From Apostichopus japonicus (lineage: Eukaryota > Echinodermata > Holothuroidea > Aspidochirotida > Stichopodidae): 64,000 bases of DNA. Shown here piece after piece: positions 10,556 through 21,474 of this stretch. Where the stretch lies: NCBI RefSeq assembly GCF_037975245.1, contig NC_092577.1, positions 25,417,398 through 25,481,397 of the forward strand. Reading direction: 5' to 3'. The notes below the pieces were generated by a model, which ran no database searches, was not told where the DNA came from, and was given only the letters and a program-made list of their open reading frames with translations. Numbering within the stretch: the first letter of the stretch is position 1; the number at the start of each line of letters is the position of its first letter. Position numbers and translations under genes: made by a program.

Positions 10556-12032
10556 CAGGGTTCGCAGGTTTCTTCCGGGGGTGGAAAAAACCGCGGAATA
10601 AACCGCGGTTTTTTCCACCCGGAAGAAATAGGTTTCTTCCAGTTTCTTCCGGACAAAACGGAAGAAACTCATTTTTTGGGGAAAAACTGTTGATAAAGTT
10701 TCATAACAACCTGCAATGATTTCTATTTATGTAATAAATGGACAAGAAGCACTATAGTGTTATCTATGTAGTCTATATCTAGGTTTGGAGCACATGACCT
10801 GCTTCCAGCATATACTGTACACAATATAGTACTAGGCTACTTGCATCGGTCAATTCAGGGAACAACTATGGGCAAACAATATTTTGCAGACCAGAATGGT
10901 CCTGATCATAACCCAGTTCTTAGTTAAAACTAGTTTCTGAGTGGCGGGGCAAGTGTTCCCTGGAAACTAGTGTAGGCCTACTACAATGCACCCTCATTAC
11001 TACAATTACATTGACCACTGTGGCTATATTTTGTGGAGATTGAACTCAAGACATGAGGGTTACAGATTCGACTGGAAGTTGTAGTGTGAAATGAGGGCTG
11101 GCTCGTGGCCAGCTGTGGTTAAAGGGTGTGTAGACTTGCGCAAAAAGAAACGTATAATGCCGGTAATCTGACCTACTTTCGAATGAGGTGTAACAGAAGT
11201 GTTAGACACCACCATCGATCACAGAAAATACACACACAGCTTGCTACCATCGGTAATTATACACTAGTATAGTCAGTACATACAGCTGCGATCAATACCC
11301 ACAGCACAGTCTATATAAACAATGCAGCGATGGACATCTCAGGTCCAGCTAAAGATAACAAGGTATCACGTTTCATTACTGTAGTGACACGAACAAAACA
11401 TCACTTGCAAGCAACGGAAAGTTAACTTTTCAGATGGCCGCACACGGTTTGAGGCGAGTCTTCAATGTCTTTTATTGTGGATGTTTGTTCTTTTTGCTGT
11501 TGGGATGACAAGTCCTCCTGTTAACTACTAGTTGTAATTTAGGGAGTTAGAGAAATTAAGCTGTTGCCTAAATCTAACAGATATTGTTCGACTATTTTCT
11601 TGGTGTTCATTGTATTAAATCCTCCGTGCATGAGCCAATCCAGGTTAATCATTCATACAGTATGGCCAGTTATGCAATTCTGGTTGATAGGGGATCGCGA
11701 GATGATAAGTAGTCCTTCAATATTGTGATTTATAAGCAAACATCTTTTGGTGTAGAAAAACAACCAAAAATTATAATCAAAACAAAAATATCATATTTTG
11801 ATGGTTTCAATGGTATGCATTTCAGTCAGATGATGGTGAACTATTTGTCTCTTTATCATGTATGTGGGTTGTGCTGCCTATATGCCAATTTTCACAGTTT
11901 CTTCCAGTTTCTTCCGGTTTCTTCCAGTTTCTTCCGGAAGAAACTGGAAGAAACCTGGAAGAAACAGGTTTCTTCCAGTTTCTTCCACGTCCCCGGAAGA
12001 AATAGGTTTCTTCCGGAAGAAACCGAACCCTG
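10556..12032. mobile_element. Non-autonomous hAT-type element with 8-bp duplication
   Basis: The ends are CAGGGTTCG...GGTTTCTTCC and ...GGAAGAAACCGAACCCTG. They are flanked by perfect 8-bp CATATACT at 10548-10555 and 12033-12040. CAGGG TIRs plus an 8-bp duplication are diagnostic of hAT elements. Both subterminal regions are built of TTTCTTCCRG minisatellite units and form hairpins. The ~1.2-kb interior shows no transposase. It lies in the intron between the two DUF4806-like exons. Confidence 0.85.
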
Positions 12033-12425
12033 CATATACTATCCCCCAAAAGGGCACCTTGATTCCACGACAATATGGCGTATCGCTTTGCGATGATGCC
12101 TTTGACAGCATGTTCTGTCACATAAATTTAGCACACCCACATCTAACATTTTGCCTCAGGGTGCTATCTCCCCAAGTCCAAATCTGAGGGGGTGGGGAAT
12201 GGTGGTTACTCCAGATTTGGCCGGTAAAAAAACGGTATTTGATGATAATTTTTCAGAACATTTTGCAGATATCACTCTTCTGCTCTGCCATGCAGAACCA
12301 AGTGCATTAAGTTTGTGCCGAGTCATTTGTTTTTCACAATATTGTTCCACTCACATCTACACAAACACTAAGTGCTTTAGAGACATGATCTTGTTTATTT
12401 CATTAATATAAACAATTCCAATTAC

Positions 12426-12538
12426 CTTTCTCATGTAGTTGCTGCCTCCTGGCATATTTGGGGCATTTCTTAGAACTTCACCGATTTCAAACAAGAAATC
12501 GCTCCTCTTCCCATTTTTGATGCATTTCCTTAGTGCTT
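12426..12538 (-). CDS. DUF4806-like domain exon, minus strand
   Basis: Acceptor TGTACAG (right side) and donor GTAATT (left side) bound a 113-nt exon. The translation holds ALRKCIKNGKR, FEIGEVLRNAP and MPGGSNYMRK. It enters in phase 1 and leaves in phase 0. Entry phase and residue position equal those of exon 6 of the + strand DUF4806 gene (KAVRR...EIKREICHYLKGAPDRDGG). This is the end of the domain. The preceding domain half could not be found between 12540 and 16300. Confidence 0.6.
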
Positions 12539-12599
12539 CTGTACAAATGAAAGGAAACAAGTATTAAACATCTGTTTGAAAAAAAATTGGCTAACATAT

Positions 12600-12735
12600 T
12601 TTATACATACCCGTACCCATACTCATGAGTCGGTACTGGTACCCATACTCACAGTTTCATTTTCCTTGGACCTGTACTTACAGTATAGGCCATTACCCAT
12701 ACCCGTACTCATGAGCCTGTACCCATGAGTCCAGC
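12600..12735. repeat. TACCCGTAC/ACTCATGAG short repeat cluster
   Basis: Words such as CATACCCGTACCCATACTCATGAG are repeated and partly inverted over ~130 bp. It resembles the GGGTACCCGG stretch near 3450. Non-coding. Confidence 0.5.
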
Positions 12736-12739
12736 ACTT

Positions 12740-15700
12740 GTAGTGCTGTTTAATATGTATGCAATGTAAATTTTATGACACATAAATATACTCAGTGACA
12801 GATCGATATATTTTTGTTTGTACATGTAAACATGGGGACACTATGGTATATACACAGTTGGATGACTTTTTCAGGTTAATTTCAAAACTTGCCAGTGGGA
12901 GAATATCGGGCAACCTGGAACCAGGGTTGTTGATTTTTTTTTTTTTAAATCAGATTTTTTAAATTTTGCAATAATCAAAAGTTCAATTTCCTCTCAAATG
13001 TTACCTAAATCTTCCAAAAACACCTACACCCACCCATATTACATACGAGCAGTCAGCCCAATGCTTTAATTTGATTTCCAGACAATCAACGGAAGTCATG
13101 CTGTCTTGTATATATTATTTCACAATTAGGCCCTATATCCCCCACTAAGGGGCCAATGATACCAATTTCCCTTTGTTGAACACAGACACTTGTTTGTACC
13201 CAATGAGCTACTTCACAACCATAGTTTATGCAATCTACTGTCTATACACAGGAAGTTAATTTATTCATGATACTCCACCCCAGTAAGGTTTGATTGGGGG
13301 ATTATAGGGAATTGTATTCTATTTGGTAGTTGACACTTCACTCTGAATATGGAGTACCACAGAAGAAGTGTGCATGGGCTCATACTGGGCTATATATCTT
13401 TAAGTGCACCCAATTCAGTATTATCCAAGCTCACATACTTCATTGAGTCTCTATCAAACAGGTCAACTAGAGGGGATTCTTGCAGGCAATTTCTAGAATT
13501 GTTCAATTTGTTTTAGTACGATGGGACACATGCCATACCAGTGTGACAGGATTTTTCTCACTGAAAATACCTCCCACCCCCGGGGGGAATAAAACAGGTT
13601 TAATACAAGTTCATTTGTTTGATAAAAGTTTCAATAAAGTTCCACTAAAGCAAGAGACTCTGCTCTTTCCTTTCTACAATCAAGACTATTTGCTTTGGTA
13701 TTTAATTATACGAGTTTCATTATTGCAGTTTAATCAGTGCCATGGGCTATATATTACATATATATGGGACAGATATTACTGAGATTTACTGAAGTTTCTT
13801 TGATACTTGATTGAGACTCTACTTTAATACGAATTGTTTGATTTCAGAGATTAAGCTGACCACAATTCAACTTTTCCTGCCAAAAATTAGAAAATTGATA
13901 TCTTCCTTGGCTGGATATATGCTACTGAATACAAATGGTGAAAGTTGCATCTGATATACTCTTTTACAATGGATTACAAGAGGATGGGACAGGATGTTAC
14001 TCTGTCTACATAAACAGTGGTTAAGCTGCTGTGAAGCTGACCACACATCCTGCTGAAGATTACATAATAATAGGTGCACAAACAGGTGTAGGGTTTTGGT
14101 TGTAGAAAGTTACACTAGAGGTTACAGTGTGGATGATCTCCTGGAACTAATAAGTTGGAGGTTTCTGAGAGGTGTGATGTAAGAACTTCCTGTCTGTGCT
14201 ACTAGCTAAGATATTGTAAATATGTTCCTAGGGTAAGGAGAAGGTGAGATAACAGTAAAATGCTCTCTGTTACAATTGTTACAGGAAACTCAGTTAGATG
14301 ATGCTCCTGTTTGGAAACAATTATATCGATGTCAAAGCAGATAGAGAAAATTTGTACCTTTGAACCAAGAAAATTATGTTCTAACTCATTCAATTTATCT
14401 GCAAATGTTCTGGTTAAAAATAAAAGGGCTGGGACCATTTAATAAAAAAACAAAGACATTAGCTTCTTCTATACTGTATTATTCAATAGGAAATTAGTGT
14501 TACATATCACTGGAACATTTTAAGCTACGCCTGACATGGACCAATTTCTTGACAAATCTTGTACCGATACTCAAAAAAAGTTATAAACAAACTCAAACAA
14601 GTCATCTACAACATGAATGTTCTGATTGCAAAGAAAGGGTCCGAACCATTTTCAGAAAGGTAAAAAATATAAAACTGACAAAGAAATATGCACATTATTA
14701 AATCGAGCCCTAACTTTTGGCGGCCATTTAAGTCGGCTGTCTGAACTTAGCAACAATGGACGTTGTTGGCTCGATGTAATATTGCGTGCACCTGTTTCCA
14801 ACAACATGTACAGTACCCTAACCTATAACAGTAAAACCAACTTTTTTGTTTATTTTCTGTACTAATAATCAAATCAAACAGTTAAAAAAGGATTAAAAAT
14901 AGTGTGAAATATATCTAAACCCTAACCTGTAATATAATCACCCACATTTTCTTTGCAAGGTTTAACCAAAAACAGGTAGCCTATGCCTGGCCTACACATT
15001 ATTAAATAACAAGCCCCAATCTCTTTGGTTTTCCTGTACAAAAAGTAGCCCTAGCCTATATACATTTTCCTAAAATGTTGAAACTTTCACAATTAATGTC
15101 TGCTAAGCTGATCTATAAAAGGGTGAACTTTGTTTCATACAGGTACTTTTTAAGCTTGAAAATTCCCTCTGATCCTCTTACGTGTCGAACTTCGCAGGGT
15201 CCATCATACAAAATACGTGATAACGTGCATATCGTGGTAGGGTAGGCTAGGCCTATAACGTTAGTGGTACACCTTACGTTAATGCTATAAGCCTATACTA
15301 TAGTACGGTAGGCTGATTTTGCATTATTTATGAAAAATACAATGAACTTACCTAATTACTTCTTGTTTTCGATAGACTTACTCCTAACTCCTGATGAAAA
15401 GTATCAAAGAATCTGGATAATTCACAGACTTGAATGAGTAATTCTTACTGCAGTAACTAGAGCAGTACGGGCTTGAAGTTGAACTTTGAAGTTGAAGGCA
15501 AAGTTGGCAAAGTTGATGGCAAATGAGCAAATCAGCGTAACCAGCGGCACATGCCAAAAAACGCTAGATTTGCAAAAGTAAAATCCCAGAAAACGCTAGA
15601 TATAGATATTAATGCACATATGTAATGTAGCCTACTACCTCCATCACAAGTTGCACTTACTTATATGATAGACATTGTTATGAATATGATTATTTTAAAC

Positions 15701-16300
15701 AAACTTCAAGTCATAATGGCTCAGAATCATAACAAAACAACTGAAGAATCAACAAAAATACAACACATTCAGACGATTCTCGTCTCAATCCGCGGTAAGG
15801 CTGTGTACGTAGTGTATACATAAACTCACACAATGGCCCACAGTTCCGCTCCTCACGTTTACTACATGCAAGCGTACGCATCAGCTGTACGTACGTTCTG
15901 CATTATTCATTTTAAATATATCGACCGCGATAACATTGTGTAAAAGTAACATATAAATAGCGGTTCAAGTGTGTTGCAAAGCGGGAATTTCACCTCGAAT
16001 GTTTCGGATACGGTCATTTTTTTGGGAACCATCAATTTTGATACGAAAAAACGTACGCTAGGACACCAGAAAAGTCAAAAACACGCTAAAGCTAGTGTAA
16101 AACGCTAAAGCTGGTAACACTGGTGGTAATGGTTTTAAATTTAGCGCGTATACGTCGTACGTACGAGATTTTTTTTTAACCAATCAAATTCCTGGAATTC
16201 ATGCATGTGACACTAAGTTTGAAACTAAGTTTGAATCTTTTTATTTCTATTACGGGATTATGAAAGAACATGCTCCATTAATATTAACCCTTGGGAACCT
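12740..16300. other. Cargo region of the TIR element without recognised gene
   Basis: AT-rich sequence. Open frames here (13480-13782, 14202-14438, 14626-14865) show no domain or consistent splice structure. No RNA gene was recognised. Confidence 0.5.
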
Positions 16301-16317
16301 AACCGAAACCTATAATT

Positions 16318-16580
16318 ATAACTTATTTTAAACGTATCTGTGATTAACCACGGTAGTCTAATTATTATAAACGTATCTATGATTAAACACGACTGCAAAC
16401 CGTGGCCGCTTCAAGTGATGCTCAGTGGAGCGTGACCTGACGGTCTGACGTCACTCCCTAATGCGGATAAGGGTTATTATAAACGTATCTGTGATTAATC
16501 ACTATCACGTGATCTACCACAGATACGTTTATAATAATTAGACTACCGTGATTTATCACGATAGTCTAATTATAAACATT
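16318..16580. repeat. Fold-back element with AACGTATCTGTG arms
   Basis: The left arm at 16349-16380 (CACGGTAGTCTAATTATTAT plus AAACGTATCT) is inverted at 16518-16550. Further short copies of ATAAACGTATCT lie inside. A GC-richer core (about 16390-16470) carries GTGACCTGACGG and TGACGTCA. Confidence 0.6.
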
Positions 16581-16599
16581 ATGATATAACGTTTTAAGA

Positions 16600-17940
16600 A
16601 AACATTATTGAAACATTTTAAAGATATTTTGTAATGCAAAACGTTATAAAAATGTTTTTAAAACGTTTTTAATATAAAAGTTTGTGAACCTATTTGAATC
16701 AATTTGAGGATGCAGGCAATGTTTGTTTTTAGTTTTTTTTTAATTTTTTTATTGCGTATGTACCAACAACGCATAATTTTATCTGATTTCATTAGGAAAC
16801 TAGATATTTGAACAACATTTTGATATAATGTTGTAGGTAAAACATTTTTAAAACATTTTAAAAACATTTTCTTACAAATGTTATTGTATAACGCATTGAA
16901 AACATCATGATATCACGTTTTAAGAAAATATTATTGAAACATTTAAAGATATTTTGTGATGCAAAACGTTATAAAAATGTTTTTAAAACGTTTTTAATAT
17001 AAAAGTTTGTGAACCTATTTGAATCAATTTGAGGATGCAGGCAATGTTTGTTTTTAGTCTTTTTTTATAATTTGATTGCGTATATACCAACAATGCAAAC
17101 TTTTATCTGACTTCATTAGAAAATATTTATATGATATTTGAACAACATTTTGATATAATGCTGAAGGTAAAACATTTTTTAAACATTTTAAAAACATTTT
17201 CTTACAAATGTTATTGTATAACGCATTGAAAACATTATGATATAACGTTTTAAGAAAATATTATTGAAACATTTTAAAGATATTTTGTGATGCAAAACGT
17301 TATAAAAATGTTTTTAAAACGTTTTTAATATAAAAGTTTGTGAGCCTATTTGAATCAATTTGAGGGTGCAGGCAATGTTTGTTTTTAGTCTTTTTTATTT
17401 AATTTTATTGCGTATGTACCAACAATGCAAACTTTTATCTGACTTCATTAGAAAATATTTATATGATATTTGAAAAACATTTTGATATACTGTTGTAGGT
17501 AAAACATTTTTAAAACATTTTAAAACATTTTCCTCAATGTTATTGTATAACAAATTAAAAACATTATGATATAACGTTTTAAGAAAATATTATTATAACA
17601 TTAGGAAGATATTTTATATAGCAAGACGTTTTAAAAATGTTTTTAAAATATTATTATTAACATGCAAGTTTATTAGCATATTTGAATCACATTTGATGAA
17701 GTGCCATTGTTTTCGTAGTTTTAATGCATCATATACCCACAATGCATATTTCCATTTAATTAACGGTAGAATATATTTTTATGATATTTTAACAACATTG
17801 TGAAATAATATTGAAAACAAAACATTTTTTAAACATTTTTAAAACATTTTTATGTTATAAAATAACATCATAATAACGTTATATAAATATAATATAGAAA
17901 TGTTTTGTTACAACGTTTCTACGACCTTTTAAAAATGTTA
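16600..17940. repeat. Tandem array, ~328-bp unit, about four copies
   Basis: TTTGTGAACCTATTTGAATC marks units at 16681 and 17006; near-identical forms follow at 17337 and about 17669 (spacing 325, 331, ~332). Each unit carries the AAAACATTTTTAAAACATTTT and ATGATATAACGTTTTAAG segments. The last unit is the most diverged. The array forms the right end of the TIR element. Confidence 0.85.
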
Positions 17941-18508
17941 TGATAATGTTATGTGTTTGCTGGGTAGGCCACAGAGGAGTAACAAAAACAAACTATAAAG
18001 ACAGGTTTAAACTTAAAACGATATACGATAACTATATACGACAAACGCACACACCCGCCTGGCGGGAAGTATAGCACAGTACAGTAAGGTAAGGTAAGAA
18101 AGTAGCTGTATCAGATGGAGAGCGAGAGCGAAACACGTCTGTACTCCACGAAAGCCAATTTATATGTTTATGTTTTTATGCATTTATGTTTCATTGCCTT
18201 GTACAGCATACATTGACTGTATTTGGTATCTAAGTATCAACCATGTCTCATTTGTAGCTACTGCAATCAGTTCCTTTTTATGACTGACATATATAAATCA
18301 CCTTCACATCTCTTCACAAATAATTCATCCTATAACAATAACTGCTGCAATCCCTGGCAAGGTTTCTCCTGAAGTGTTAACAATTTGACATGTTTCATAA
18401 CTTCAAAGTTAATTCAACTTGAACTTCAAACTAAATTCACATCTTAGCTATTTTTAATGTCAATCACTTTCACTGAGCATTTTCCTCATTAAACAGCAGT
18501 TGTTAACT

Positions 18509-18568
18509 ATTGTTGAAAAATTAAACTAGTACAACTATGTAGTTGTACTGGTTTAATTTGTCAACAAT
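18509..18568. repeat. 29-bp-arm hairpin
   Basis: ATTGTTGAAAAATTAAAC... pairs with ...GTTTAATTTGTCAACAAT with two mismatches around a 2-nt centre. The loop is too short for a typical microRNA precursor. It may be a small inverted-repeat element. Confidence 0.65.
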
Positions 18569-18712
18569 TTCGAACCATGATATATCCTCATAGAGCTTTG
18601 CCTAATTTGCTTCTTCAACAAAACTAACAACTTACCAGAGCAAACACTTGCACTTTTACTTGCTTCTTAGCTGTCACTATCACTGTCAGACTGAACCTCT
18701 TGGATCCATTTC

Positions 18713-19203
18713 TTAACAGTTTGCCTTGGTACCTGTTGGAATCAGTTTTGTAGAATACATTAGACGAAAATGATAAACAGCCTTACGTAAACCAACATCA
18801 AGACCAATAACAAAATAATGGACTATTTTCCGCCTGAGCTGGTCATTGACTGTCAACATTTTGCAGAAGAGATTGCGATCTTCTTCAACAATTACAGTTT
18901 TGCCTTTTGATGCAGGAACTGTAACTACCTTCCTAATGTCACTGAACGTTTTCAATTGCTGTTGTTTGATTGGGGCAAAGAAGTCTGTCGTATCCGTTGT
19001 CAACCTCTCTTGAAGAAACTTTGCAGCGCATCTTCAGGTCACTCTGAATATCAACTGCTGGCAAATACCCAAAGGCTAACTGGACTAGTTGGTCGTTATC
19101 ACTAGAAAATGGATCGATTAACCCCTGTAACGTATTGGTGACCTTCACTACATCATTTTCATCACGCTGCAAACGTCCTGCATTTTTCTGATGCCATGTA
19201 CCT
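18713..19203 (-). pseudogene. Gene-family D remnant, C-terminal part
   Basis: The minus strand reads GTWHQKNAGRLQRDENDV, then, across small frameshifts, KQQQLKTFSDIRK and KTVIVEEDRNLFCKML. The order and wording match, from memory, a multi-copy uncharacterised protein family of cnidarians and echinoderms; no function is known to me. It is separated from its middle part by C' (19213-19687), and the nine bases GTATTGTTC are duplicated on both sides. Frameshifts mark it as dead or as a broken repeat. Confidence 0.5.
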
Positions 19204-19212
19204 GTATTGTTC

Positions 19213-19687
19213 TTTTTACGTGTAAAGAAAAACGGACACGGACCAAAGGTGAACAAAACCAAAAACAATTCCAGTCTGTTTAACAACCACCATAAACCCA
19301 ACTGAAAACCCACAAACAGAAATCTCTCACTCACCCATAAATGTATACAATGTAGCGTTCAACGTGACATGAAATGGACACGGACCCAAAGGCCAACAGA
19401 ACCAAAACAATAAAGCTACACAAACCAGCCCCAAAAAGCCAACACCAAACCACAAACAGAACCCCCCAACCCATATTATGTAACGATCGACCACACAACC
19501 CCCCCCCAACACACACCTGAAAAATAACCCACTACAAAACTTCATCCGGAGTACGCCGTCCCGATGGTAGACAACAGGCCTGCGCATTACCTGCGAAGTT
19601 TTCCCAATATGGGTCTTTTCAGGCCCCTGGCAGTGTTCTCCTTTTCTTACGAGGGAGCAGAGTTCTTAGCTCCTCGTCATTGATCGA
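19213..19687 (-). mobile_element. C': 5'-truncated ORF1-only Tx1-like retroposon
   Basis: The minus strand carries the end of ORF1 (DEELRTLLPRKKR), then the same 3' UTR as C, ending CGTAAAAAG. Flanking duplications are GTATTGTTC at 19204-19212 and 19688-19696. The 3' UTR holds two related ~130-bp halves, each beginning GGACACGGAC on the + strand. It shares the ORF1-to-3'UTR junction with C, without any ORF2. Confidence 0.8.
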
Positions 19688-19696
19688 GTATTGTTC

Positions 19697-19874
19697 ATAC
19701 CTGCCAAGTCACCACATGCAGTAAGGTTCTTTGCTCTCTCTGGTGCAGTTAATGACCATCTCTGTACTGCTCCCTGCTTTAGGCTAAACCCAACAATCCC
19801 TTCATGTGTTTTTAGTGTCCCGGTTGTATGTCTGTTTTATAGCCATATCACAAGCTACTTGCCCAAAGGGGTTT
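19697..19874 (-). pseudogene. Gene-family D remnant, middle part
   Basis: The minus strand encodes ACDMAIKQTYNRDTKN, then after a one-base shift EGIVGFSLKQGAVQRWSLTA and ERAKNLTACGDLAGMNNT. It runs straight into the 18713-19203 part once C' is removed. The N-terminal side is 31603-32119, beyond element C. Confidence 0.5.
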
Positions 19875-20222
19875 GTTGTGGATGCTTTTTACGCTCAAAG
19901 AAACGGACACGGACCAAAGGTCAACAAAACCAAAAACAATCCCAGTCTGTTTAATAAACACCAAAAACCCAACTGAAAACCCACAAACAGAAATCTCTCA
20001 CTAACCCACGTGAAAAGGACACGGACACATAGGCTAACAGAACCAAAACAATAAAGCTCCACAAACCAGCCCCAAAAAGCCAACACCAAACCACAAACAG
20101 AAAACCCCCAACCCATATTATGTAAGGACCACACAAACCCCCCCACCCGACACATAAGAACTAACTAACTGCAAAATTCATCCGGGGTACGCCGTCCCGA
20201 TAGCAGACGACAGGCTTGCGCA

Positions 20223-21215
20223 TTACCTGCGAAATTTTCCCAATACGGGTCTTTTCAAGCCCCTAACAGTATTTTCCCTTTTCTTACGAGGGAGCAGAGT
20301 TCTTAACTCCTCGTCAACCTTGATCGAGTGGACCTCCCTGTCAGGAACAGGAGGTCCACTAGCGACCATCGTGTCCGGTATAGCGGAAGCGGCTGCGGGT
20401 AGGGTGGAAGGGCCACTCGAGTCAATGAGATCAGTGGCCTGTTTTGTCTCATCAAACCAATCGGAGGACTCCTTAGCCAAAACTAATAAGTCCTCCATTG
20501 GCGAGTCAGAATCTGGGCCACTTAATGTCTCTTGGGCCGGTTGACTCGGGGCCCGACTAGTATCACCGATAGCGGGCGTAGCTACCGGTGAAACAGTACA
20601 AGCGGCATCCTGCGCCGCGTGCCACTCCGCTAGTACCATCTCCGCCGTTTTGTCCTGCTCTGCCTCAGTGGGCAGGCTGGCAGTCTCGGCAAGTTCGATC
20701 AGGGGAGAGGGTCGGACACGAAAGGGGGAACAAAGCCTCCATCGGGGCGCTAGTGTCGGACACTGGGGCGATGACAGAGGCATCATGTGGTACGGTGTCA
20801 GAGGCCGGGACAGGGACCGCTTCAACCACGCCCGTAGCCACTCTCGCGGCGTATGAGCGGTCTGGGCATAAACGAGCGAGATGGCCCGTTTTCCCACACG
20901 AGTTGCAAACGATATCCCCTTTACACTCGGCCAGGGTATGCCCAACCTGTAAACAGCGGCTACACCGCTTGTTCGGGCACAACCTGGCCTCATGCCCTTC
21001 CAGCCCACACCTCCAACAAGTGCGAGGCTGGCCCGGGTATGCAATGTGGGCCCTGTGCCCATTAGCCCACAAGGTAGAGGGGATATCGGACTTGAGTTCA
21101 ACTCTAACTCGTCTAGTCCCGGTCTTGACACCCATACATTCAAGGAATTCCGGCTCCTCGTAGCCGGTCACTTTCCCAAAACGCCCCAGTGTCCGCACAA
21201 CAACCTGTTCAGACA
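20223..21215 (-). pseudogene. ORF1 of C, middle and C-terminal part, frameshifted
   Basis: The minus strand has VVRTLGRFGKV, then three CCHC knuckles (CWRCGLEGHEARLC, CSRCLQVGHTLAEC, CNSCGKTGHLARLC). A frame change near 20700 leads into an acidic/Pro region and the basic end LPRKKRENTVRGLKR, with stop TAA at 20223. The stop overlaps an ATG (TAATG), but the frame after it soon closes. The protein is related to ORF1 of A/B but distinct in sequence, so it is a separate subfamily. Confidence 0.82.
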
Positions 21216-21474
21216 GTTGGCAGTTGGCTTTTGGCTGCAGTTGGCTTTTGGCAGTTGGCTGCAGTTGGCTTTCGTGGAGTGCGGACGTGTTTTCGCTCTC
21301 GCTCTTCATCTGTTACAGCTGTTATTGTACTGTGCTGTGCTATACTTCCCGCCAGGCGGGTGTGATAGCTTGTGTTCGTGTGTTTTCCCCAGTTCGTATA
21401 TCGTTTGTTGTTTCACTATCCTGTCTTTTGTTTGTTTTGTGTTACTCCCCTGTGGCCTAGCCACCTTCGGTATC

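Larger units (their letters stand above)
9067..17964. mobile_element. 8.9-kb TIR DNA element inserted in the 5' UTR of F, TA target duplication
   Basis: The left end CCCAGCAAACACAATAAC is matched in inverted form at the right end (...GTTATGTGTTTGCTGGG). The perfect TIR is 13 bp, with partial similarity further in. TA is present at 9065-9066 and 17965-17966. Removing the segment restores the F 5' UTR collinear with A and B (CTGTGGCCTA|GCCACC), so this is a single insertion event or the outer ends of one. The ends are rich in AACGTT/AAAACATTT words. No transposase ORF is visible. Cargo includes two exons of a DUF4806-like gene, a hAT element and a tandem array. The superfamily is not assigned; TA duplication fits Tc1/mariner-like or ISL2EU-like elements. 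Confidence 0.78.
7753..18162 (-). mobile_element. Tx1-like non-LTR retrotransposon F, split and 3'-truncated
   Basis: Minus-strand relative of A and B. The 5' UTR lies at 17965-18162 and ends in ...CACGAAAGCCAA, the family 5' end. It is interrupted by a TIR element (9067-17964) and resumes at 9066 through the complete ORF1. ORF2 is recognisable for only about 115 bp and then stops at about 7753, beside the 47-bp minisatellite. Loss of the 3' side is the reverse of the usual 5' truncation, so deletion or recombination is more likely than incomplete reverse transcription. Confidence 0.85.

Noticed and set aside
11725-12187. ORFs of F-L-P-E-E-T repeats around 11822-12187
   Set aside because: Translation of the TTTCTTCC minisatellite at the hAT end.
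18509-18568. microRNA precursor
   Set aside because: The stem is good but the loop is about 2 nt, so it is not a plausible Dicer substrate.
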